NCBI GenBank assembly: GCA_964394475.1
Contig: CAYMXZ010000137.1
Span: 1 to 9,510, forward strand
Origin: RQOF01 sp964394475
GTDB lineage: Bacteria > Calditrichota > Calditrichia > RBG-13-44-9
Length of the DNA stretch: 9,510 nt
Reading direction: 5' to 3'
Shown here: positions 1 through 5,594 of the stretch, piece by piece
Layout of the letters: each line of letters opens with the position of its first letter
How positions within the stretch are numbered: position 1 is the stretch's first letter
Notes under the pieces: generated by a model
Told to the model about the DNA's origin: nothing
What the model saw: only the letters and a program-made list of their open reading frames with translations
Databases searched by the model: none
Made by a program: the position numbers and the translations under genes

Positions 1-3
1 TCT

Positions 4-1167
4 TTACTGAGAACCTTTAAATCGAATCTTTAACTGGACGATTTCCGGAAAACTCGAAGTCCGTATGGGAGGGCCCCAGGTGCCTACTCCGCATGATACA
101 TAATAATGGGTGTTTTCCATTTTCTGATAGCCCCAGCTGAGGTCATATACCATCCGGGTGATATAGTTAAAAGGAAAAAGCTGTCCATGATGGGTATGTC
201 CTGACAATTGAAGATCCACTCCATTTTGCCGGGCAACTTCCAGATGGTAGGGTTGATGATCCATCATAATAATGGGCAACGATTTATCGACCTCCCGCAA
301 AATCCAATCCAGTGATTTACGCCCGTCCGCCAACCGTTCCGCCATTAAGTCCTTGCGACCCGCCACATAAAAGGCATCCGCCACTTTGACCACCGAATCC
401 TGCAGGACGGTAATGCCACCCTGCCGCAGGTAATTAACGACTGCCTCCACCCCTGCAAAGTATTCGTGATTGCCAGAAGTGGCATATACGCCATAGACGG
501 TTTTAATTCTTTGAAGAATCCGGGCCATGCTTTGTTCAGCCACCGAATTCACATCTTCATCCACAATATCGCCAGGAATAAGAACCACATCAGGCTGCAG
601 AGCATTTATCCGATTCACCACCTTTTCCAACCGACCACTGCGGATAACGGTGCCCAGGTGCACATCGGACACCATCACTACATTCAATTCCTTTAATCCA
701 TTCGCTGATTTCTGGATATCTATGGGAAAAGTGCGAACGCGTAAAAACAGGGTATTGAGATAACCGAAAAATACAATCAACAGCACCAGGAGCAGGCCGT
801 AGAGAGTGACCAGCTGGGCTGTTTTCCGGGGATGACGGGTCAGAAATGCCGGGAAAATAGAAAATAACAGATTCAACAGGCGAAAAATATCAATCACCAG
901 AATAAGCAGAAAGGCATAAACCATTATACCTAAATAGACCGAACCGACAATAACCAGGAAATCGGTGAACACATTGCGAAAGAGATTCTCCGCTAATCGA
1001 CCCACCGGATAAGCGAGAACGAGAAAGATAAAACTATAGAGAAAAAGCTGGCGATAAATTCCCGTTCCTGTTAACCCAGGCCAGACCCGCTTGAAAATAT
1101 AAAAATTGACCAGCCCATAAATGGTAAATACGATGCTGAAAAAAATAATAAAAGAACTTGTTTTCAT
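4..1167 (-). CDS. Membrane-anchored calcineurin-like metallophosphoesterase (YkuE/YaeI-like)
   Basis: This 387-residue protein has an N-terminal membrane part and a C-terminal catalytic domain. Hydrophobic segments lie at about residues 5-25, 38-55, 68-97 and 118-140, so four helices are predicted. The metallophosphoesterase motifs follow in order: D168-x-H170 in SDVHLG, G199-D200 in PGDIVDED, G232-N233-H234-E235, H304 in DHQP, and G323-H324-T-H326-H-G-Q. These are the di-metal ligands of the family, so the enzyme is probably active. The family hydrolyses phosphoesters. YkuE/YaeI-type relatives act at the membrane, and some cleave UDP-diacylglucosamine or similar lipids, but the substrate cannot be read here. 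The ATG at 1167 is preceded by a GGGG about 7 bases upstream (CCGGGGTAATGTT). The stop codon lies 4 bases from the window edge, so the gene is complete. It is divergent from the haem-protein and efflux genes and may be unrelated to them. Family call is sure; substrate is unknown. Confidence 0.93.
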   Translation of the reverse strand: MKTSSFIIFFSIVFTIYGLVNFYIFKRVWPGLTGTGIYRQLFLYSFIFLVLAYPVGRLAENLFRNVFTDFLVIVGSVYLGIMVYAFLLILVIDIFRLLNLLFSIFPAFLTRHPRKTAQLVTLYGLLLVLLIVFFGYLNTLFLRVRTFPIDIQKSANGLKELNVVMVSDVHLGTVIRSGRLEKVVNRINALQPDVVLIPGDIVDEDVNSVAEQSMARILQRIKTVYGVYATSGNHEYFAGVEAVVNYLRQGGITVLQDSVVKVADAFYVAGRKDLMAERLADGRKSLDWILREVDKSLPIIMMDHQPYHLEVARQNGVDLQLSGHTHHGQLFPFNYITRMVYDLSWGYQKMENTHYYVSCGVGTWGPPIRTSSFPEIVQLKIRFKGSQ

Positions 1168-1193
1168 AACATTACCCCGGCTTTATAAAAAGG

Positions 1194-1223
1194 GTCATAA
1201 ATAAATCAACATTATACACCAAG
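1194..1223. repeat. 30-bp direct repeat, copy 1
   Basis: The 30 bases starting GTCATAAATAAATC and ending ATACACCAAG are identical to 1260-1289. The bases flanking each copy differ (G/A on the left, T/G on the right), so the identity has sharp ends. The copies are 66 bp apart start to start, with 36 non-similar bases between them. On the minus strand each copy contains a TATAAT hexamer (1216 to 1211 here) at a suitable distance to be the -10 box of the phosphoesterase gene. Function is unknown; possibilities are a regulator-binding repeat, a duplicated promoter piece or a mobile-element scar. Confidence 0.9.
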
Positions 1224-1240
1224 TAGGCGTGTACACGCAA
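1211..1240 (-). promoter_or_regulatory. Candidate promoter for the phosphoesterase gene
   Basis: On the minus strand, TTGCGT (1240 to 1235) is followed after 18 bases by a consensus TATAAT (1216 to 1211). A start near 1204 would give a 5' leader of about 37 bases before the ATG at 1167. The -10 is perfect and lies inside repeat copy 1; the -35 matches only TTG. This assumes sigma70-type recognition; in Bacteroidota proper the consensus differs. Confidence 0.35.
1227..1238. promoter_or_regulatory. Perfect 12-bp palindrome, possible operator
   Basis: GCGTGTACACGC is a perfect palindrome lying 3 bases to the right of repeat copy 1. Read on the minus strand it covers part of the possible -35 box and most of the -35/-10 spacer of the phosphoesterase promoter candidate, a position typical of a repressor operator. 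The regulator is not identifiable, and a 12-bp palindrome can arise by chance. Confidence 0.35.
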
Positions 1241-1259
1241 AACAAGTTTAGCATTGCAA

Positions 1260-1289
1260 GTCATAAATAAATCAACATTATACACCAAG
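1260..1289. repeat. 30-bp direct repeat, copy 2
   Basis: This is the exact second copy of the repeat at 1194-1223. Its minus-strand TATAAT lies at 1282 to 1277. No good -35 sequence is found upstream of it on that strand, so it is a weaker promoter candidate than copy 1. No third copy is seen in the window. Confidence 0.9.
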
Positions 1290-1377
1290 GCAACCACTTT
1301 GTTTCATCTGGCAATCAATTGCTAAAAGTTTTGAAAATCAATTTCTCTCTCTTTTATTGCTTTGGAGGGATTTCCAG

Positions 1378-1406
1378 TTGCTTCTGGTTAACTGATGTTA
1401 TATAAT
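1378..1406 (+). promoter_or_regulatory. Candidate promoter for the haem-protein gene
   Basis: TTGCTT (1378-1383) is followed after 17 bases by a consensus TATAAT (1401-1406). A start near 1413 would leave a leader of about 100 bases before the ATG at 1515. The hexamer TCACTTT at 1411-1417 overlaps the presumed start and is mirrored by AAAGTGA at 1453-1459, which could be a regulatory inverted repeat. The -10 is perfect and the -35 is weak. Confidence 0.4.
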
Positions 1407-1514
1407 AGGCTCACTTTGTACAGTTTGATGTCAGCAAAAATTCTAATTGTCGAAAGTGAATTCAAAGCAAGCAGAGACACCTTTCAATGAAATTCTTAAA
1501 AGGAGACGCACCGC

Positions 1515-1952
1515 ATGTTAAAAAACTGGAAGTTCATCACCATCGCGCTGGTATTAATATTTTTAATTATACAGTTCATCCCGGTGGATAAAAGCAATCC
1601 ACCAACTATTGGTGAGATTACACCACCACCGGAGGTAAAAAGCATCTTGCAGCGTTCCTGCTACGACTGTCACTCCCACCAGACCGTCTGGCCATGGTAC
1701 AGCCGCATGGCGCCTGTCTCCTGGATGATTGCTCACGACGTGAAGGAAGGACGCGACCATCTCAATTTTTCGACCTGGTCAACCTACAACCAGCGCCAGC
1801 AACTCAAATTGTACGAGGAAATTCAGGAGGTAATTGAAAAAAATGAAATGCCGCTCAAACAATACTTATGGCTTCATCCCCCGGCCAGGTTAACCGATGC
1901 TGATAAAAGAATATTGAAAGCGTGGTTATCCACCACCCCATCCGCTTATTGA
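1515..1952 (+). CDS. Membrane-anchored c-type haem-binding domain protein (Haem_bd-like)
   Basis: This 145-residue protein begins with a short cytoplasmic stretch and one hydrophobic helix (about residues 6-23, FITIALVLIFLIIQF), then a proline-rich linker and a compact periplasmic domain. The domain contains C49-Y-D-C52-H53, a CxxCH motif for covalent haem attachment. It continues as HSHQTVWPWYS, and downstream M112 in NEMPLKQY is the likely distal haem ligand. This layout matches the small Haem_bd family (DUF-type monohaem proteins common in Bacteroidota and relatives), whose biochemical role is not well defined. An AGGAG at 1501-1505, 9 bases before the ATG, supports the start. The next gene on the strand begins 266 bases later and encodes a metal-efflux channel, so a link to periplasmic redox or copper stress is possible but unproven. 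No truncation is seen. Confidence 0.88.
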   Translation: MLKNWKFITIALVLIFLIIQFIPVDKSNPPTIGEITPPPEVKSILQRSCYDCHSHQTVWPWYSRMAPVSWMIAHDVKEGRDHLNFSTWSTYNQRQQLKLYEEIQEVIEKNEMPLKQYLWLHPPARLTDADKRILKAWLSTTPSAY

Positions 1953-2218
1953 TTTGATCTCCCAGAATGGGCAAATGGGTACACAGACCCACACGAACAT
2001 CGCCGGGTAAAAAGTAAAACTTTTTCGCTTTTGCTCAGGGCACTATTTTGGGAAACATTTTGAGTGTCCTGGCATTTAAGTATCATTTCAGGATTGAAGA
2101 CATCATGTATATCGCTTCAGGAAATCAATCTCAATTATTTTCATATGGAATTTTACTTCAACCGAATTGAATTCATTATTCTCTGTAAGACTGATAACTA
2201 ATGATAGGGGCAATACAG
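1953..2218. other. Gene-free leader before the efflux operon
   Basis: These 266 bases hold no credible ORF. Small inverted repeats are visible: CCCA/TGGG (1961-1971), TGGGT/ACCCA (1976-1991) and an A/T-rich 7-bp stem AAAAAGT/ACTTTTT with a 3-base loop (2009-2025). None is a good intrinsic terminator. Nearer the efflux genes, TTCAGGA occurs twice as a direct repeat (2087-2093 and 2116-2122, 29 bases apart), and TGAAG/CTTCA forms a loose inverted repeat (2095-2119). A promoter for the operon probably lies between about 2080 and 2200, but no hexamer pair stands out. I see no CueR-like or CusR-like operator. Confidence 0.5.
2206..2210 (+). promoter_or_regulatory. Ribosome binding site that fixes the CusC-like start at 2219
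   Basis: AGGGG at 2206-2210 sits 8 bases before the ATG at 2219. The in-frame upstream ATG at 2201 has only a weak AAGA about 10 bases ahead of it. Starting at 2219 also places a lysine at residue 4 directly before the hydrophobic core, giving a cleaner signal peptide. Confidence 0.6.
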
Positions 2219-3511
2219 ATGATCCACAAGTTAGCCATTATATTTATTCTATTAAACGGGCTTAGTTTCCATTCATTCTCTCAAAGCCGCGATTCATTGT
2301 TGGTGCTGGATGAACTCATTCAGGAGATGGTGCAGAATAATCCGGAACTGCAGTCCAGCTGGAATAAATGGCAGGCGACTCAAACTCGTCCCTCCCAGAG
2401 CGGAGCTCTACCGGATCCGGTGCTGGGAGTAGGATTTATGAATCTACCCATTCATAGTTTGGCTCTAAATGAAGAGATGATGAGCGGACGGCAGCTATCG
2501 CTGATGCAAATGTTTCCATTTCCCGGAAAACTGGGAACCCGCAAGCACATCATGCTGAATGAGGTAGAGATTGCCGAACAGCAATTTCTCCAGAAAAAGA
2601 ACGAGCTAATTAAAGCGTTGAAAGAGACGTATTTTGAATTGTTCTATATCAATAAGGCAATGAACACCAATCATAAAAACCAGGCTGTGTTAAATCAGTT
2701 CCTGCAGATTGCCGAAACGCGCTATCGGGTAGGGAAAGGTCTGCAACAGGATGTATTTAAGGCTCAACTGGAGCTATCAGAATTGACAGATAATCTTTAT
2801 GAACTTCAGCAACAACAACAGCTATTGGCAGCCGAAATTGATTTTTTGCTCAATCGCCGTTCACAGACACCTGCGCCGAGAACAGAAGAATTATCATTTA
2901 TAACTTTTGAAATGGGATTGGATGAATTACAACGCCTGGCTGAAAAACACAATCCTTTTCTTCACAGCTGGCGAATCACCGTTCAACAAAGTGAGCAAAA
3001 AATCAGCCTGGCCAGGAAGGAATATCTGCCCGATTTTAGTATAGAGTTGACCTACATCCAACGGGAAGTATTATGGAACGGAGAAGGAGGCACAGATCTC
3101 TTTTCCGGGATGGTCGGCCTTACTCTCCCGCTGTATTTCTGGAACAAGCAGGCCAGGCAGGTAAAGGAGACTGAGCTGGATGCTCAAGCGTCCCATTACA
3201 TGCAGGAAAGCGCCCAGCAGATGATCTATCGAGAAGTGGAAAAAAGCCACAGCACTTTGCAGAAGAACCAGAAACGCTGGCAATTATTTAAAAACATTAT
3301 CATTCCGCAGGCTGAACAAACTCTGCAATCCGCTCTGTCAGCCTATCAGGTTGACAGGGTAGATTTTTTGACAGTGATTGATAATCAGATGTCACTCTAT
3401 GCCTATGAACTGGAATCTCACCGTATCCTGAGCGATTATTATAAAAACATTGCTGAGCTTGAAGTCCTGGTTGGCATTCCGCTAATGAAAGCCATGTCTG
3501 AAGTACATTAA
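2219..3511 (+). CDS. cusC: TolC/CusC-family outer-membrane efflux channel
   Basis: This is the outer-membrane component of the Cus-type pump, forming the trimeric duct that receives metal from the adaptor and pump. From the ATG at 2219 it is 430 residues (436 from the alternative ATG at 2201). It starts with a signal peptide (MIHKLAIIFILLNG) likely cut near SFSQS. Two outer-membrane-efflux repeats follow, about residues 25-215 and 230-420. Each is mostly helical; a Q-rich stretch (about 197-201) ends the first coiled-coil hairpin. Family marks include LPDPVLGVGFMNLP, QMFPFPGKLGTR, RYRVGKGLQQD and, near the C-terminus, VDFLTVIDNQMSLYAYELE, typical of CusC/CzcC-like proteins. The protein contains no cysteine, so unlike E. 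coli CusC it cannot be a lipoprotein. It is followed after 40 AT-rich bases by the adaptor gene. Family is sure; the cus name rests mainly on the neighbours. Confidence 0.93.
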   Translation: MIHKLAIIFILLNGLSFHSFSQSRDSLLVLDELIQEMVQNNPELQSSWNKWQATQTRPSQSGALPDPVLGVGFMNLPIHSLALNEEMMSGRQLSLMQMFPFPGKLGTRKHIMLNEVEIAEQQFLQKKNELIKALKETYFELFYINKAMNTNHKNQAVLNQFLQIAETRYRVGKGLQQDVFKAQLELSELTDNLYELQQQQQLLAAEIDFLLNRRSQTPAPRTEELSFITFEMGLDELQRLAEKHNPFLHSWRITVQQSEQKISLARKEYLPDFSIELTYIQREVLWNGEGGTDLFSGMVGLTLPLYFWNKQARQVKETELDAQASHYMQESAQQMIYREVEKSHSTLQKNQKRWQLFKNIIIPQAEQTLQSALSAYQVDRVDFLTVIDNQMSLYAYELESHRILSDYYKNIAELEVLVGIPLMKAMSEVH

Positions 3512-3551
3512 AAATTTTTCCTCATTTAAAAATTTTAGTAAAGGAAGATTT

Positions 3552-5594
3552 ATGAAGGAGTTTTTTAATCATTTTATCCCACGAGAAAAATCAGCCAGAG
3601 TTTGGTGGGGAATAATTATCATCCTGGCTTTTTTTCTGGGCTGGATTTTAAGCAGTGGAAATCACGATAAGCCTTCAAGCACTACTCAGCATACATCAAC
3701 CGGTTTAGACGAAATTTCCTTATGGACCTGTTCCATGCATCCACAGATATTACAGCCCAAACCAGGCAAATGTCCAATTTGCGGCATGGATCTGATACCG
3801 GTAAAGAAAAGGGAAAGGTCGGAAAATCCTCGGCAAATTTTTCTATCCGAAAGCGCTCGCCGGATGGCAGAAGTTGAAGTAGCCCCGGTGGAGAGAAAAT
3901 ATGTGGTCAATGAAATTCACCTGGTAGGCAAGATTGAATATGATGAAACTCGTCTCAAATATATTACTGCCAGAGTGGCCGGACGAATCGACCGGTTATA
4001 TGTAAATTTCACCGGTACTCCGGTGCGTCCGGGTGATCATCTGGTGGAATTATACAGTCCAGAACTGATATCAACTCAGCAGGAATTCTTGCAAACTCTA
4101 AAAATTCTTAGCACCTTTTCCAGCGAAACTGCTCCCGAAATCAAAGAACCATTTGAACGTCAATTCCATTCGGCCAAAGAACGACTGCGGTTATGGGGGC
4201 TGACGGAGGAGCAAATCGAAAAACTGGAAAAGGACCGTCAAACGACTGACCATATCACAATTTATTCTCCCATTGGTGGGATTGTCATCGAAAAAAATGC
4301 ACTGGAAGGATCCTATGTGGAAACAGGCGCTCGCATTTATACCATTGCCGATCTCTCCCGGGTCTGGGTGAAGCTGGACGCCTATGAATCCGATCTCCCC
4401 TGGCTTCGCTACGGTCAGGAAGTTGAATGTGAAACTGAATCTTATCCCGGTGAAGTGTTCAAAGGCAGACTGGCCTTTATCGATCCGGTAATTGACAAAC
4501 AGACCCGCACGGCCAGGGTGCGCCTGAATCTTGCAAATCCAGATTTTAAATTAAAACCAGAAATGTTTGTACGGGCTTTGGTAAAATCAAAAATTGCGTC
4601 TGGCGGGAAGGTGATGGATCCGGCTCTGAATGGAAAATGGATTTGTCCCATGCATCCCGAAGTGATCAAAGACGATGCGGGGCGCTGCGATGTATGCGAC
4701 ATGCCTCTGGTAAGAGCAGAGGAATCAGGATATGTCAGAACCACACAGTTGAGAACAGGACCGCCGCTGGTCATTCCAGCAAGTGCTCCATTAATCACCG
4801 GCAAGCGAGCAATAGTGTATGTGGAAATCCCGGACAGCCCGGGAAACTATGAAGGTCGGGAAGTTGAACTTGGACCAAGAGCCGGCAATTATTATATCGT
4901 TCATTCCGGCTTACGGGAAGGAGAAAAAGTCGTGGTGAAAGGTAATTTCAAAATCGACAGTGCCATTCAGATTCAAGCTGGTAAAAGCATGATGAATCCC
5001 GCTGGTAGCATTTCGGTCTCCCATCAGCACGGCGATCAGTCAGTTTCAACAAACCGTGTCGATACGCCTGAGAAAAATGATACTCGTCAGACAGAAATAC
5101 CGGTTCAGTTCCGGCAACAAATCGATGAAATATATGCACACTACTTCACCATTCAGCAGGCACTAAGTCATGATCAGTTAGAGCAGGCCCTCCACCGGTC
5201 AGTGGATCTGCAAAAATCTCTGTCGCAGATTGACATGAAGGGGTTGCCTGGTGACATTCATCAGGGTTGGATGCCCATTTATTCAGAACTCAAAGAGGCT
5301 TCACAAGATTTGGCCGATTCTAAAAGTATCTCCGTTGCCCGCCAACATTTTAATACCCTCTCCAGGGCTGTTCTGGAAATGGCCAGATTGTATGGAAGTT
5401 TTGCTCATCGCCTTTTAGTCTATCATTGTCCCATGGCTTTCGATAATAAAGGGGCCGACTGGTTGCAAAACAAAGAAGGCACAGAAAATCCTTATTTTGG
5501 TAGTGCCATGTTCACATGTGGAAATTTGACCGCCGACCTGTCTTTGACCATGAAAGAAAAAACAAACTCAGCAGGACATCATCATGAGCAATGA
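3552..5594 (+). CDS. cusB: CusB-like periplasmic adaptor with two heavy-metal-binding domains and DUF3347
   Basis: This 680-residue membrane-fusion protein links the inner-membrane pump to the outer-membrane channel. It has one N-terminal anchor helix (about residues 18-35). A first heavy-metal-binding domain follows at 58-84, with C60-S-M62-H63-P and C74-P-I-C77-G-M79. The adaptor core comes next: a barrel-sandwich half, a helical hairpin (about 171-233), the lipoyl return near 235-268 and a beta-barrel (about 269-345). A second heavy-metal-binding domain is inserted at 363-391 (C365-P-M367-H368-P; C379-D-V-C382-D-M384). The membrane-proximal domain resumes at about 396-476. A His-containing linker leads to a C-terminal DUF3347 domain (about 520-665) with YHCPMAFDNKGADW and ENPYFGSAMFTCG (C626, C656), and the protein ends in HHHEQ. 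E. coli CusB is about 400 residues, so this is a multi-domain form. AAGGA at 3541-3545 sits 6 bases before the ATG, and the 3' end overlaps the pump gene by 11 bases. Metal is inferred as Cu(I)/Ag(I). Confidence 0.94.
   Translation: MKEFFNHFIPREKSARVWWGIIIILAFFLGWILSSGNHDKPSSTTQHTSTGLDEISLWTCSMHPQILQPKPGKCPICGMDLIPVKKRERSENPRQIFLSESARRMAEVEVAPVERKYVVNEIHLVGKIEYDETRLKYITARVAGRIDRLYVNFTGTPVRPGDHLVELYSPELISTQQEFLQTLKILSTFSSETAPEIKEPFERQFHSAKERLRLWGLTEEQIEKLEKDRQTTDHITIYSPIGGIVIEKNALEGSYVETGARIYTIADLSRVWVKLDAYESDLPWLRYGQEVECETESYPGEVFKGRLAFIDPVIDKQTRTARVRLNLANPDFKLKPEMFVRALVKSKIASGGKVMDPALNGKWICPMHPEVIKDDAGRCDVCDMPLVRAEESGYVRTTQLRTGPPLVIPASAPLITGKRAIVYVEIPDSPGNYEGREVELGPRAGNYYIVHSGLREGEKVVVKGNFKIDSAIQIQAGKSMMNPAGSISVSHQHGDQSVSTNRVDTPEKNDTRQTEIPVQFRQQIDEIYAHYFTIQQALSHDQLEQALHRSVDLQKSLSQIDMKGLPGDIHQGWMPIYSELKEASQDLADSKSISVARQHFNTLSRAVLEMARLYGSFAHRLLVYHCPMAFDNKGADWLQNKEGTENPYFGSAMFTCGNLTADLSLTMKEKTNSAGHHHEQ

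Larger units (their letters stand above)
1168..1514. other. Divergent intergenic region with direct repeats and palindrome
   Basis: This stretch of 347 bases separates two divergent genes and holds no convincing ORF. It is AT-rich. It contains an exact 30-bp direct repeat in two copies, a perfect 12-bp palindrome between the copies, an imperfect inverted repeat around the second copy, and candidate sigma70-like -10 boxes on both strands. These are annotated separately. The left half probably serves the phosphoesterase and the right half, from about 1378, the haem-protein gene. Confidence 0.7.

Noticed and set aside
1194..1289. A two-repeat CRISPR array (30-bp repeats, 36-bp spacer)
   Set aside because: The dimensions fit, but there are only two copies, the repeat is AT-rich without a CRISPR-like stem or GAAAC-type end, no cas gene is near, and a third repeat is absent. 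The position in a divergent promoter region fits regulation or a dispersed repeat better.
1961..1991. Alternative hairpins CCCA/TGGG and TGGGT/ACCCA suggesting an attenuator
   Set aside because: Stems are 4 and 5 bp only, with no T-run and no leader peptide. Too weak to call a riboregulator.
2009..2025. Terminator hairpin after the haem-protein gene
   Set aside because: The 7-bp stem AAAAAGT/ACTTTTT has only one G-C pair and is not followed by a clean T-run. It would be very unstable.
4442..4804. Antisense open frame of 120 codons inside the adaptor gene
   Set aside because: It mirrors the coding sequence of conserved adaptor domains and has no domain or ribosome-binding support of its own.
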